A stretch of DNA of 64,000 bases from Roseburia sp. (GCA_023664265.1 JAMPFV010000005.1:21740-85739); one strand, 5' to 3'. Positions 26,944 to 37,044 are shown, counted from the stretch's first letter. Numbers and translations: made by a program. Notes: a model not told the origin generated them from the letters alone.

Positions 26944-28272
26944 TTATCTTCCTGCCCACTCCATTTCGCAGTATCTAAGCACATTGTCCATCCCCGAATC
27001 CCAGACAAAAATATCTTTGAAACCTACCGTTGCCGCACATCTTCTCATTTCAAGTTTCGTTCTTAAATCCGCAACCGCTATAATCACTTTGCAGTTTTTA
27101 TTTATATTTTCATCCGTTATTAAGCAGACATTTCCTGCATTCCCTGTCAAATCCGAAACTATAAACTCAATCTGACAATCCGGGTTTAATTTATTAATAA
27201 ATGCTTCAATTCTCCGTCCAACCTTCCCTGCTCCATAAATATACAACCTTTTTTCGCATATATATTGTTTGAGCATTTTACCATAAGCCGTCGCATTACG
27301 CCGCACTATTTTATCATTTAGCAACATCCTGTAACAGGTCTGTGGAGCTACCGCCCAGATATTCATGTTCTCCCACTCTGATATCGTCAACGGTTCCCTG
27401 CAAAACTGCAATATTTCACTTGCCCATTTCATTTCCGCAGATGTTTTTATGAAAAATTCTTCCAGATAAGTCTCATCAATTCTTCCGATATTCCATTGAT
27501 AACATTTATACATATATATAGAAAGATACGGCAAAATAATGTCCTTCCTCAAACCGGAGTTCTTCAAATATCTTCTGCACTCCTCTATTTCATCGCAAAT
27601 ACAAAATACCTTTTGCGAAGATTTCACTGATGAATTGTCATTATCCAGACGGTAGTTTACAAATGCATCCTTTATAAGCATACCTCTATGTGCCGAAACA
27701 CAAACTTTAAACCAAAATCCTGTATCCTGATATGATGCACCTGCTGTTTCAAGCAGCCATATACCTTTGTCTGCCAAGAAACTTTTTCTGTATAAACCTG
27801 CCCAAATGCTTTTTGTAAGAAAAAGCTTATCCATATTCTCATATTCCGAATACACTACCCCATAATCGCAGCCAGGCTGTTCCTCATGCGCCGCTCTGTG
27901 TGTATCACTATATTCATAATAACTGCATTTTACATAGTCAAGGGAATTATTTTCAATAACTTCACAAAGTCTTTCATACATATTGCTTTCAATAAAATCA
28001 TCGCTTTCAACAATACCAATATACTCTCCGGAAGCCATGCTGATTCCCAAATTAACTGCACTTCCATAACCTGCATTCTTCTTGTGAATCACCTTGATTC
28101 TGCTGTCCTTTTGGCCATATCTGTCCGCTATTGTCCCTGATGCATCCGTAGAACCGTCATCCACACATATAATTTCAATGTCATTGAGTGTCTGGTTTAT
28201 CACACTCTCAATACATTGCTCCACATATTTCTCAACGTTATATATTGGAATTACTACACTGACCTTTGCCAT
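26944..28272 (-). CDS. GT2 glycosyltransferase with C-terminal Rossmann module
   Basis: A 442-residue protein. The N-terminal 240 residues are a GT-A family 2 transferase (VSVVIPIYNVEKYV, ICVDDGSTD, then GIVESDDFIE as the DxD region). A linker precedes the recurrent Rossmann module at about 335-430 (KRLYIYGAGKVGRRIEAF, then EFIVSD). Inverting GT2 enzymes use UDP- or dTDP-sugars in the cytoplasm. It starts 9 bp after the neighbouring GT2 gene ends, in a tight minus-strand series. Confidence 0.9.
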   Translation of the reverse strand: MAKVSVVIPIYNVEKYVEQCIESVINQTLNDIEIICVDDGSTDASGTIADRYGQKDSRIKVIHKKNAGYGSAVNLGISMASGEYIGIVESDDFIESNMYERLCEVIENNSLDYVKCSYYEYSDTHRAAHEEQPGCDYGVVYSEYENMDKLFLTKSIWAGLYRKSFLADKGIWLLETAGASYQDTGFWFKVCVSAHRGMLIKDAFVNYRLDNDNSSVKSSQKVFCICDEIEECRRYLKNSGLRKDIILPYLSIYMYKCYQWNIGRIDETYLEEFFIKTSAEMKWASEILQFCREPLTISEWENMNIWAVAPQTCYRMLLNDKIVRRNATAYGKMLKQYICEKRLYIYGAGKVGRRIEAFINKLNPDCQIEFIVSDLTGNAGNVCLITDENINKNCKVIIAVADLRTKLEMRRCAATVGFKDIFVWDSGMDNVLRYCEMEWAGR

Positions 28273-28281
28273 CTTGTCACC

Positions 28282-29301
28282 TCAGTTCCAAACAGACCGA
28301 ACGGTCTGGTGCCCGGTCACACGCATTTTTCTCCTTTTCAGTAGAACATACAGAAACCCTGCCATCCGATACCTTATCGCTATGGGAATCCAAAAGCTCT
28401 TTTTCGGACTATTCCTATGGTAATGAGATATTGCCATTCTTGTATTCGCAGCATCAACAAAGGCTTTAAGATTTCTTTTTGTTTCCCTGACGGTTTCCGG
28501 AGCATACTTTACATATGTAACAAGCTCCCGTATAATCTGATCAATATAACAAAATGAGAGTTCTCTCAGACTTCCTGCGCCATCAATTATCCCACAAACC
28601 TCATCGTATCTCCTCTGTTCCATCTGATAGTGGTCGTAAAAAATATTTTTGGTACACGAGTTTTCATTATCATCCATATAATAGTAAACAACATTTTTTA
28701 TAGAACTTATTTTGTTTACATGCTTCATATACTCCACCACAAATATGGCATCCTCCCCACACCGGAGATCCTCAGGAAATCTTACCTTATGGTCGCGTAT
28801 AACCGCCATCTTATACATACCGATGCAAGATGAAGTCGAACCGAGCCGTTCTCCTTTATATAAAGCAATAAAATAATTCTCCACAGAATATGTCCTGTCT
28901 TCCAACCGGTTTACATATTCCGTATATTCAAATACTTTTGCCCAACCGCAAAATACCACATCGCTGTTCTCCGCAGTTATATTATTTAGCATCAATTCCA
29001 CAAAATCCGGGGGGATTACATCATCGGCATCCACAAAATGCACATACTCACCCCGAGCAACATCAATTCCATAATTCCTTGCATATGACACACCATGGTT
29101 TGTGTTGTGATATGATTTAATCCTCTTATCCCTCAACGCAAAAGCATCACATATCTCACCGCTTTTATCGGTAGACCCATCGTCTACCAAAATGACCTCA
29201 ATATTTCTGTAGGTCTGTTCCAATATACTGTTGACTGTACGTCTCAAAAAAAGTTCTGCATTATACACCGGAACAATAACCGACACCAACGCCCCACTCA
29301 T
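28282..29301 (-). CDS. GT2 glycosyltransferase
   Basis: A 339-residue family 2 glycosyltransferase: VSVIVPVYNAELFL, ILVDDGSTDKSGEICD, and YVHFVDADDVIPPDF with the DxD motif. The C-terminal 110 residues are helical and basic. It is one of the few glycosyltransferases of the locus without a Rossmann module, so the module is not needed for GT2 folding. It lies 13 bp downstream of the methyltransferase-kinase gene. Donor and acceptor sugars cannot be read from sequence. Confidence 0.9.
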   Translation of the reverse strand: MSGALVSVIVPVYNAELFLRRTVNSILEQTYRNIEVILVDDGSTDKSGEICDAFALRDKRIKSYHNTNHGVSYARNYGIDVARGEYVHFVDADDVIPPDFVELMLNNITAENSDVVFCGWAKVFEYTEYVNRLEDRTYSVENYFIALYKGERLGSTSSCIGMYKMAVIRDHKVRFPEDLRCGEDAIFVVEYMKHVNKISSIKNVVYYYMDDNENSCTKNIFYDHYQMEQRRYDEVCGIIDGAGSLRELSFCYIDQIIRELVTYVKYAPETVRETKRNLKAFVDAANTRMAISHYHRNSPKKSFWIPIAIRYRMAGFLYVLLKRRKMRVTGHQTVRSVWN

Positions 29302-29314
29302 AAAATTATCCTCC

Positions 29315-31087
29315 TCAGACTCCTACATCAGGCCGGTTATACGAAATACTAACGTCATATACCCCGATGTCCTTCACACCCATATCACGCAGTTGCTTCA
29401 TCACTCTATCATAATTTTTGATACATATAATTACTTTACATTCTTCCACACCAAGCTCCATCAACTCACTTGGTGACAGAACCGGTATACCCGCAAAATT
29501 CTGTCCCCATTTTTCTGAATTATTGTCCACAACAGCGTATATAGGATAATCGTACCTGTATGTTTTAATAAATTTTTTCGCGAAAGTTCCCATGCCAAAT
29601 ACAATTAACTTTTTATCTCTCAATCCATTGAATATATCAAAAAATATTTTCTGGTATTCTGCATTTGAATAATCCATTCGCTGTCGGTTTCTTTTTATTG
29701 TTTCAGAATCAGCCCTGTACTGCTCATAAAACCGGCCCAGCTCATTTTGATGGCGCAGATTATTTATAAATTCGGCTGCCTTGCGTCTCCACAAATCAAG
29801 GTACCTGTCAAGCCCATACCGTCTCAGGAAAAACTCCATCGGGAGCATCTTATTCATGTCGCTGTCCGCAGAGTATGCTATCACCAGCATCCGATAGATA
29901 ATCAGATTAGCCGGACAGTCCTCTTGGCAAAACTCCTGATCATAAAATACATATTCCCCATTTATCACAAAACAGTTTAACGGAACCAAATCAAGATACC
30001 CTCGTTTGAGTATCACCCCCATTCCGTCATTTAAATCCTCACATGAATGTTCTGATGACTGCAATATCAAATCCCTGAAACGATCTATTTCTTTTATCAG
30101 ACATTCCTTGTTCATTTTAACCAAACGCACAAAATATGTGGTTGCTATCTCCGCATCTATATACGGCATCACAATAGCGCCATCCTCAAGGACGGCATCC
30201 ACAACATTTAATCCATGCGCACGCAAATCAGAATCATGTTCTATCATCTGACGCAATTTTATCATTCCTTCAGGATACGCAGCCCTCTTTTCTACCCTAT
30301 TATTATCGCAGACAAGGGTAAACATTGCATTATCTCGCCCTCTGTCCATTGTTGCTGTTACATGTTGGACAGATGAATAATTACTATTCATCGGACATTC
30401 TATCAGATACGAATTTGCCATCGCATGAAAAAGTCCATTTTCTATCAAATCTCCGTAAATAAATTCCTCGTCAATAAAAACGGTACCTGGATTATTGTAT
30501 GCCGGAACATATCTGGTCGCCAGCTCTTCCACAGGATTATAGTCATGCGCGTAAATAAGCTGTGGAAAATCTAAATCAGGCAGTACAGAGTAGAATTTAA
30601 AACCGTTTATCCCACTGTTGCAAAGCAAATTTTTTATCTCTGCTTTGGTATACATACGCCCTTCCAAATTGTCTCTTTCGCTCGGTGACATTCTCCTGTA
30701 GTTCTCAATGCCATCAAAAACCCTATCTGTATATTTATCCTTATCCCCACAAAAATACCTGAGTCCCAAACGATTGTCTGCGCCAATCAACAGTATCCCG
30801 TCACCTTTTAAAAGACACTGCCATCGTTCTATATCTTTTTGCGGCAGCCTGCATCGTTCTAACACACCTATCGCAACTATATAGTCAAAGTCCTGTCTGT
30901 TCTCATCCATAAATGCCTGTGTTATTTCCCCTGAATTGATACAGACTGTTTCCATGTTTTTATCCATAAAAATACTTTTTAGAAAATCATTTCTGTCCGT
31001 CAGATACAATACTCTGCTGTTTTTCTTAAAATCGTACCACTTCAGCAAGCCTTTTGAGAGCTCACAAATCATTTCATTTTGTGCCAT
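29315..31087 (-). CDS. WbdD-like methyltransferase-kinase with C-terminal Rossmann module
   Basis: A 590-residue paralogue of the 778-residue protein, without the cytidylyltransferase. Methyltransferase-like region about 20-200 (LIGADNRLGLRYFCGD), kinase-like region about 215-440 with GYLDLVPLNCF and YVFYDQEFC, and the recurrent Rossmann module at about 493-582 (KLIVFGMGTFAKKF, VVDNN, CIKNYD). The two proteins likely do related phosphorylation/methylation steps on two different acceptors or chain ends; this is inference. Possible overlap of roles with the 24531 gene, which has the CTP-using domain in addition. Confidence 0.85.
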   Translation of the reverse strand: MAQNEMICELSKGLLKWYDFKKNSRVLYLTDRNDFLKSIFMDKNMETVCINSGEITQAFMDENRQDFDYIVAIGVLERCRLPQKDIERWQCLLKGDGILLIGADNRLGLRYFCGDKDKYTDRVFDGIENYRRMSPSERDNLEGRMYTKAEIKNLLCNSGINGFKFYSVLPDLDFPQLIYAHDYNPVEELATRYVPAYNNPGTVFIDEEFIYGDLIENGLFHAMANSYLIECPMNSNYSSVQHVTATMDRGRDNAMFTLVCDNNRVEKRAAYPEGMIKLRQMIEHDSDLRAHGLNVVDAVLEDGAIVMPYIDAEIATTYFVRLVKMNKECLIKEIDRFRDLILQSSEHSCEDLNDGMGVILKRGYLDLVPLNCFVINGEYVFYDQEFCQEDCPANLIIYRMLVIAYSADSDMNKMLPMEFFLRRYGLDRYLDLWRRKAAEFINNLRHQNELGRFYEQYRADSETIKRNRQRMDYSNAEYQKIFFDIFNGLRDKKLIVFGMGTFAKKFIKTYRYDYPIYAVVDNNSEKWGQNFAGIPVLSPSELMELGVEECKVIICIKNYDRVMKQLRDMGVKDIGVYDVSISYNRPDVGV

Positions 31088-31106
31088 TTATCATTTCCCT
31101 GTATTC

Positions 31107-32246
31107 CTATTCACCACTAGTCAATCCGTTTCCTCTGTTTAAATATGTGCTTTTTATTTTTTTGATTCGTTCCCCATACTTCTCTCTGGCAATCCATGTC
31201 TCCACATCAGCCCATGAAAACTCAACATTGCGCAGTGGATGCGCATAATGGTGAATGGAATGCGTGTATTCCGTTATCCTTCCGACAGCACCTTCAAAAT
31301 CCGTGGGTGCGAAGAATTCCATGGGAAAAACCGCAACATTATTTTTTACCTGAAACTGCCCGCTTCTCTCAAATCCATACTTTTCCATCACTTCAGACTG
31401 TATGACCGGACAGGTTTTCATATTTAAGGAGCCGTCTTCCCAAACAAACGGCATACGTTCGTATACTTCCAATATATCCTTCAGAATCATATGTCCTTGA
31501 ACAGCCCCAACCCCAAGCCCCCATGCAATATAATTAGTTCGTTCAAATCCACAAAACAAATCCCACACAAGCATATCGTCAAAGGGAGCAATCACCTCCA
31601 CATCCGTGTCAAAATAGATGCCTCCTTCATGGTATAAAATATCCACTCTCGCATAGTCCGATACAAAGGCCCACATTTTCTGCTCATAGGCTTCATGGAC
31701 GTATCTGTTTTTATGGACATCATAATTCGACTCATCCCATCGGATGATCTCGTAATCGGGGCAGTATTTTCCCCATGATTTCATATAATTGCGATACTCA
31801 ATCGGAATTTCTCTCCCGCCAAACCAACAATAATGGATTTTTTGGGGAATAACCGGCCTTGTCGGTTTCTTCTCTATATGGATTTCTGTATGCTCCGTCT
31901 GCAGGGCAATCAAAAAGTCTACATAACAATCCATTCCGTCACATTCCCTTATGGAATCTAACTGTTCCAGTAATTCCTCAATGGCGGCACAGGTGATGAC
32001 AACTACGCTGTTCCCATCACACCGCTTTGCAAATTCTTCGGCGGAAATCACGGGAACCGTTTTCCCGTTCATAAAAACAGATTTTTTTCCCACATGGCAG
32101 TAATTATCAATGATACCTTCCACCACGACTTCGCTATACTCACTGGCAAATGCCTGCAGTCTTTTACCCGCTCCGAAACAATACAACTTCTTATTTTGCA
32201 CCCGCTTGACAAATTCACTTTTACTGCAGTCTATCAGATTTATCAT
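31107..32246 (-). CDS. GT32-like glycosyltransferase with N-terminal Rossmann module
   Basis: A 379-residue fusion. Residues about 18-115 are the Rossmann module (KLYCFGAGKRLQAFASEY, then GIIDN). The second part is a GT32/capsular-polysaccharide-synthesis type transferase: IPQKIHYCWFGG, then YARVDILYHEGGIYFDTDVEV containing the DxD sugar-nucleotide motif. Close relative of the gene at 51010. It follows the free-standing Rossmann protein with only a base between stop and start, so the two are translationally coupled. Confidence 0.88.
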   Translation of the reverse strand: MINLIDCSKSEFVKRVQNKKLYCFGAGKRLQAFASEYSEVVVEGIIDNYCHVGKKSVFMNGKTVPVISAEEFAKRCDGNSVVVITCAAIEELLEQLDSIRECDGMDCYVDFLIALQTEHTEIHIEKKPTRPVIPQKIHYCWFGGREIPIEYRNYMKSWGKYCPDYEIIRWDESNYDVHKNRYVHEAYEQKMWAFVSDYARVDILYHEGGIYFDTDVEVIAPFDDMLVWDLFCGFERTNYIAWGLGVGAVQGHMILKDILEVYERMPFVWEDGSLNMKTCPVIQSEVMEKYGFERSGQFQVKNNVAVFPMEFFAPTDFEGAVGRITEYTHSIHHYAHPLRNVEFSWADVETWIAREKYGERIKKIKSTYLNRGNGLTSGE

Positions 32247-32247
32247 C

Positions 32248-32733
32248 CTAACCTTCCTCTGCCCATCTATCTATAACCGACCACATTGAAACAATCGGAA
32301 CGTTCGTCCTTTCCTGCAACATATCATAAATAGTACCATAATAAAAAATCGGTGTGACAACAATGCAGTCAACTTCAGGTATTGCGGAATCAACCCCTAT
32401 CACAAATTCATTCTCATTTGACGGAGCTGACTTGTCCATTATCGCTACTACTTCTATATCTGTATCAGATAGCGCTTGAATAAGTCTCTTGCCAATATAT
32501 CCATTCCCATATACCATAATTTTCTTATATCCGTGATTATGGAAATATTGCTCGATACTGTTCCCGGAATAAACAAATTCCAACCAGTCATTAAACAACA
32601 TCATGTTGGAAAGATTACGATCCATCCGCTTCTTATAGTCGTTTATCATGCCTGCCAGTGTCTTTCCCCCAAGAACAAATCCGATTCCAAATGATGACAT
32701 CCCTGTCAAACAAATGACAAATTTATTTTTCAT
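32248..32733 (-). CDS. Free-standing Rossmann-module protein with N-terminal TM helix
   Basis: A 161-residue protein. An N-terminal hydrophobic stretch (residues 4-27, FVICLTGMSSFGIGFVLGG) looks like a membrane anchor or signal; the rest is almost only the Rossmann module (KIMVYGNGYIGKRLIQAL, then AIMDKS). No catalytic partner domain is attached. It lies between a methyltransferase and the GT32 fusion gene. If the module is a docking or ligand-sensing unit, this could be its membrane-tethered partner; inference. Confidence 0.75.
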   Translation of the reverse strand: MKNKFVICLTGMSSFGIGFVLGGKTLAGMINDYKKRMDRNLSNMMLFNDWLEFVYSGNSIEQYFHNHGYKKIMVYGNGYIGKRLIQALSDTDIEVVAIMDKSAPSNENEFVIGVDSAIPEVDCIVVTPIFYYGTIYDMLQERTNVPIVSMWSVIDRWAEEG

Positions 32734-32736
32734 TTA

Positions 32737-33399
32737 TCATCGCTCCTTCCTACAGCAAAAGACTACTTTAGGTGTATGCATCTTATCTTCATTATGAGTT
32801 ATTTCCCTTTCTCTCCGGCACTGATATGTCAATCCGATTCTTTTTAAAAATCTCTTCATTCTCCAAGGTGATATAAAATGCTGCCCAAATCTTTCTTCCG
32901 TGTCAATCCCCAAAAATCTGAAATATCTTTCTTTTATTTCTGTCCGCTTAGCGTTTAAACAAAATACGTTGTATCTGTCCATTATGTCAAAAATCACATA
33001 CCCGCCCGGTTTTGTCATGGAAGCCATTTTCTTAACCGTTTGATAGAAATCGGGAATATACCAGCTTGCCCTTACACAATAAGTAACGTCGTACACTTCC
33101 TCAGCTCCCGAATATTCTTTTACATCGCCAACCCAAATTCCTTTTTCATTACCAAGTTCTTTTTGTGCCAAAGCAATGGAACTTTCAGCCACATCACATC
33201 CGTCAATTTCTATGCCCTTGTTTTTCAATGCAGCTCCTATCGGCCATCCTGTACCAATCCCCACTTCAAAGACCTTCTTTGGTTTCGATTTTAAAATCAG
33301 ATTAACAAGATTTTGTTCATATAGCCCATAACCATACTTTTTTGTCTGACTCGCCCAATATTTATTATATACTGTTTTGTAGTATTGAATCTCATCCAT
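32737..33399 (-). CDS. Class I SAM-dependent methyltransferase
   Basis: A 220-residue methyltransferase: motif I FEVGIGTGWPIGAAL, acidic strand-2 residue in IDGCDVAESS, motif III-like PGGYVIFDIMD. It has no Rossmann module and no membrane segment. Its substrate is probably a sugar intermediate, judging only from its place between the DegT aminotransferase and the TM-Rossmann gene, to which it is separated by 3 bp. Confidence 0.88.
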   Translation of the reverse strand: MDEIQYYKTVYNKYWASQTKKYGYGLYEQNLVNLILKSKPKKVFEVGIGTGWPIGAALKNKGIEIDGCDVAESSIALAQKELGNEKGIWVGDVKEYSGAEEVYDVTYCVRASWYIPDFYQTVKKMASMTKPGGYVIFDIMDRYNVFCLNAKRTEIKERYFRFLGIDTEERFGQHFISPWRMKRFLKRIGLTYQCRREREITHNEDKMHTPKVVFCCRKER

Positions 33400-33433
33400 A
33401 TCCTTTATATCCCCATTTCCTTATTCCGACACG

Positions 33434-34468
33434 CTACTTCAAAAGATACCTCTCCATCTCCTCCACGGCCATCTCCGCTTTATCCCAACCGTAATAAATC
33501 GGCGCACATTTATGGTGCTGTGCCACCCAATAACTGTTCGGCAGTTCCGCATTGACTCCTTCTATTTCGTTCCCGAAATCCGTATAATTAAAAACTTTAC
33601 CTGTTTCCTCCTTCAAATTTTGGTCAAACACTATATACTTATAATATCCCGACTGCATCCCCTCAGGTAAAACAACCCGTTTGTCAAAAATCCGGTCAAA
33701 TTTCCGCGCCAGATTTCTTTTCCATTCCAGAACGGCAGGCAGACGCTCCATCTGAACAATCCCCAATGCCGCGGTAAATTCACTGATCCTGTAATTGAAG
33801 CCCTCCTTCATCGGATAGGTGACAATGTTTCCGTTAAGCACTTCCTTACCGTAATTGCGGAACTTCTTCATCCACGCAATCAGCTCCCTGTCCCTGCTGA
33901 CAATCATCCCGCCTTCCCCGAGCGGCATCGTCTTGGTCGCATAAAAGCTGTAGCTCCCCGCCAATCCGTAGCTTCCCGCCGTTTTTCCATTCCATTCTGC
34001 CCCGTGTGCATGGGCACAGTCCTCAATCAATGCAATCTTATGCTCTTCACAATACTTCGCTGTCTTTTCTATATCAAACGCAATATGTCCGCCGATATGC
34101 ACGATAATGACCGCTTTCGTATCCGGAGTGACTTTGCTCACCATATCTTCATAGCTCATGCAGAGGTCTTCCCTGTTACAGTCCGCATATACCACCTTCG
34201 CTCCCGCCTTCTTGGCCGCCTGCGCAGTAGCCCAGAAGGTATTTGCCGGCACGATGACTTCCTTTCCCCTGACGTCCACATATTCCAGTATGGACAACAG
34301 ACCCGCGCCGCCGCTTGTCACTGCACAGGAATACAGCCCCGTAAACTCTTCAAATTTCTCTTCAAATGTTCGTGTCATTTTTCCGTCAGACCAGAAATTT
34401 GACTCGAACACTTCGTCCAACAGCTGATAATATCTTTCCCTGTATTCTTTCTCAAAAGGCAGTACCAT
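33434..34468 (-). CDS. DegT/DnrJ/EryC1-type sugar aminotransferase
   Basis: A 344-residue PLP enzyme of the AHBA_syn/DegT family that aminates keto-sugars on nucleotide carriers. Seen: VTSGGAGLLSILEY, IVPANTFWATAQA, VIIVHIGGH, IEDCAHAHGA with the PLP-pairing Asp, and the lysine motif YATKTMPLGEGGMI. The ATG at 34468 with GGAGGG upstream is preferred over 34522, which would overlap the radical SAM gene. An amino sugar in the product glycan is implied, although no keto-sugar dehydratase is in the window. Confidence 0.9.
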   Translation of the reverse strand: MVLPFEKEYRERYYQLLDEVFESNFWSDGKMTRTFEEKFEEFTGLYSCAVTSGGAGLLSILEYVDVRGKEVIVPANTFWATAQAAKKAGAKVVYADCNREDLCMSYEDMVSKVTPDTKAVIIVHIGGHIAFDIEKTAKYCEEHKIALIEDCAHAHGAEWNGKTAGSYGLAGSYSFYATKTMPLGEGGMIVSRDRELIAWMKKFRNYGKEVLNGNIVTYPMKEGFNYRISEFTAALGIVQMERLPAVLEWKRNLARKFDRIFDKRVVLPEGMQSGYYKYIVFDQNLKEETGKVFNYTDFGNEIEGVNAELPNSYWVAQHHKCAPIYYGWDKAEMAVEEMERYLLK

Positions 34469-34481
34469 CTTTTTCCCTCCG

Positions 34482-35528
34482 CTAAATAAAATGCTTTGAA
34501 TGTACCTTCTCCAACTGCTCAAATATCACATTAAATCCCGTCACCCTGCACGCGCTGCACCCGTTCTGGCATTCCGCATTCAGCAGCCTCTGGCTGATCT
34601 GCTCCCGATACGGAGAAACCCAGATGTCCTCAAAGGAATTTTCATATACATTGCCTAGGATAATTCCGTCCTCCCTTCTTTTCTCGCACAGCGCCACCTC
34701 ACCGTTCGCATGGATGACCGATGTCAGGGAGTGCGCGATGCATGGAAGTCCCGCATTCTTCTCCACTATCCTGTCGGAAATTGCCAGCATATATTTAATC
34801 CTTGTATCCGCCGTCAGTTCCGCCATTTTTTTTCTCAGGTCGAGAAGAGCTTCCAGCGACGGTGTAATATCTCCCGCTTCCTCCACCGGTCTCAAATAAA
34901 TGTAATCAATTCCCATCCTGTCCAGCTTTTTCACCAACTCCGTCAGGCTGCCTTGGTTTCTGGTCGTCAGCACATATCCCACTCCGATAAATGTTTCCTC
35001 GGGGTTCCTTGCTTCGGACATTTTCTCCAGATTTTCCAGAACACGTTCAAAGCAGTCCACACCCTTCTCCCTTTTGTATTCCTCCCCTGTTCCGGAATCC
35101 AATGATACCCTTACCCATTTCAGTTTATCAACACTGTCCGATATGTCTGTCGTACCGTTCGATATGAGTCCCATGTCAATGTTGGAAGCTTTCCCCGCAG
35201 CCACGATTTCCCTGAACTCCGGATGCAGGGTCGGCTCTCCGCCTCCCTCAAGAGTGACACCCGTTCCATGCTGCCAAAATTCGCGGAACAGCCGTTTTAC
35301 CGTCTGTGCATCCAAAACCGCTTTATTTTGCCTTAGCTCCTTATCCGTACACCATTCACAGTTCAGGTTGCAATTGTCTGTCAGGTGAAGCTCCACACTG
35401 ATTGGGAACTGCTCGTCCATTTTTTTAATGCCGTTCCGGACAGCAAGGACGGAGTTCACCTTCTCGTTATTCAAAAGCAGCTTCAGCTTACTGTATTCAA
35501 ATTCATCCCAATAATTTATCCCATGCAT
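34482..35528 (-). CDS. Radical SAM enzyme with SPASM-like tail
   Basis: A 348-residue radical SAM protein: CNLNCEWC supplies the [4Fe-4S] cysteines, followed by GGGEPTLHPEF and ISNGTTD. C-terminal cysteines (LPCIAH, ALCEKR, CQNGCSACR) fit a SPASM-type auxiliary cluster. It has no Rossmann module. ATG at 35528 has GGGGAG six bases upstream; the longer GTG start at 35543 is less likely. Paired with the DegT aminotransferase (13 bp gap), it may act on the same sugar, for example in dehydration or epimerisation; inference only. Confidence 0.88.
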   Translation of the reverse strand: MHGINYWDEFEYSKLKLLLNNEKVNSVLAVRNGIKKMDEQFPISVELHLTDNCNLNCEWCTDKELRQNKAVLDAQTVKRLFREFWQHGTGVTLEGGGEPTLHPEFREIVAAGKASNIDMGLISNGTTDISDSVDKLKWVRVSLDSGTGEEYKREKGVDCFERVLENLEKMSEARNPEETFIGVGYVLTTRNQGSLTELVKKLDRMGIDYIYLRPVEEAGDITPSLEALLDLRKKMAELTADTRIKYMLAISDRIVEKNAGLPCIAHSLTSVIHANGEVALCEKRREDGIILGNVYENSFEDIWVSPYREQISQRLLNAECQNGCSACRVTGFNVIFEQLEKVHSKHFI

Positions 35529-35554
35529 ATCATGCTCCCCCACTCATTCCAATT

Positions 35555-37027
35555 CTAATCCCACAGCGCACGCCACTTGGGTGCCAACACATCCCATGAG
35601 GAATGATTCCAAACGAGCTCCGCATTTTTCCCGCATCTTTCTTTATAGATATCCGGATTTGCAACAACATCCTCCAAAACCGCCGTTACGTCAGGTATCG
35701 TATCCACGTCAAGGAAATAAATCCCCATTTCATGTAATGACCTGTAGGGCAGCCAGCTTCCGGCTATGACAACGCTCCCCGCATACATCTCCTCCAGCAT
35801 GGTGGAGCTCAACTGATCTGTCGTTTGGACATGGATCATGATGTCGGAGATCAGGGCATACTCGGCCATTGATTGGAAGTCCATAAATTCGGTCAGAACT
35901 ACATATTCAAGACCAGTTTTATCTAATCTACATCTGACTTTTTCAATATATGCCTTACTTCCATTATATGTCATTGGAAATACACAAACTATTTTTTGTT
36001 TTTCATCGTCTTGCAAATTACACAGCGCATCTATAATATCCATGTGTTGATGTGCTTCACTGGCATTATGTCCACATGTAACAACAAATTTGTCTAATGG
36101 AATATGGTACTTTCTTTTCATTTCATTGTTATTCTGATTTTTGCTTGAATTAATAAAATCCAGCACCTCTATCCCAAAAGGAAGAAATCCCACTTGACCC
36201 TTTATTTCATCACTATAATAATCCTGAAATTCCCGAACAGTTTCTTCTGTTTCTGCAGTCACTTTGTCCGAACATGCAATTAATTTCCTCTTGAAATCTC
36301 TTTCAGTTCTACTTGCCCTATAGAATTCACTTCCCCCCACATTAAGATAAAGCTTTCTTGTCTTATTCCTTAATACTTTATAAAAATATGACCATACATT
36401 TTCAATCCACAGCACCTGCATTACATCATACACTGGCAACTGAGCCAAAATTGTTTTTATGTCTGATTTAGTCTGAAAAAAATAAATATGTTTCAGGTAT
36501 CTTGCATCTATCTTATCCTTGTTTTCCTGTTCGCTCGTTAACAGGCTGATCTCTATATCATTGTATCTTTTAGCCATATTCTCAATAAGCTGTTTCGTAT
36601 ACACAGAATAAAACGAATAAATTATCAGTATCTTTTTATAACCTGTACTTTGTTCTTTATTATTGAGCAAGTCATGCTGCACCAGTTCCTTCTCTGTTCC
36701 ATCTATTTTTTGCGCATCTAATGGATACACCTCATACCTAAACGAATCATTTATTCGGACACCCTCCCCCAAATATATTCTATCCCGGTCAACACCCATC
36801 TGCAGTAACTGATATAAAATATCAATGTAAAAATTTGTCGGTGTAATAACAATATTACAATCATATTGTAGTATTTCATTTGGAGCTTTTACTACATAGC
36901 CTTCAAAAGCACTGCCCCATTTTTCCTGTTCATTATCCGTCACAAACAAAATACGATATTTATTTTTTAACCAATGAACCGCTTTTTGTCCATTCTTCCC
37001 TATACCAAAAACTATCACATTCTTCAT
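35555..37027 (-). CDS. GT4-like glycosyltransferase with N-terminal Rossmann module
   Basis: A 490-residue fusion. Residues about 1-100 are the Rossmann module (KNVIVFGIGKNGQKAVHWL, then FVTDNE). The rest has the GT-B look of family 4: an N-terminal half with ILIIYSFYSVYTKQLIENM and a C-terminal half with VVTCGHNASEAHQH and LEEMYAGSVVIAGSWLP, where GT4 enzymes bind the donor. The ATG at 37027 with AAGGA upstream is preferred over the TTG at 37048. It follows the FkbM fusion gene with 17 bp between. Confidence 0.85.
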   Translation of the reverse strand: MKNVIVFGIGKNGQKAVHWLKNKYRILFVTDNEQEKWGSAFEGYVVKAPNEILQYDCNIVITPTNFYIDILYQLLQMGVDRDRIYLGEGVRINDSFRYEVYPLDAQKIDGTEKELVQHDLLNNKEQSTGYKKILIIYSFYSVYTKQLIENMAKRYNDIEISLLTSEQENKDKIDARYLKHIYFFQTKSDIKTILAQLPVYDVMQVLWIENVWSYFYKVLRNKTRKLYLNVGGSEFYRASRTERDFKRKLIACSDKVTAETEETVREFQDYYSDEIKGQVGFLPFGIEVLDFINSSKNQNNNEMKRKYHIPLDKFVVTCGHNASEAHQHMDIIDALCNLQDDEKQKIVCVFPMTYNGSKAYIEKVRCRLDKTGLEYVVLTEFMDFQSMAEYALISDIMIHVQTTDQLSSTMLEEMYAGSVVIAGSWLPYRSLHEMGIYFLDVDTIPDVTAVLEDVVANPDIYKERCGKNAELVWNHSSWDVLAPKWRALWD

Positions 37028-37044
37028 ATATGATCTTTCCTTTT

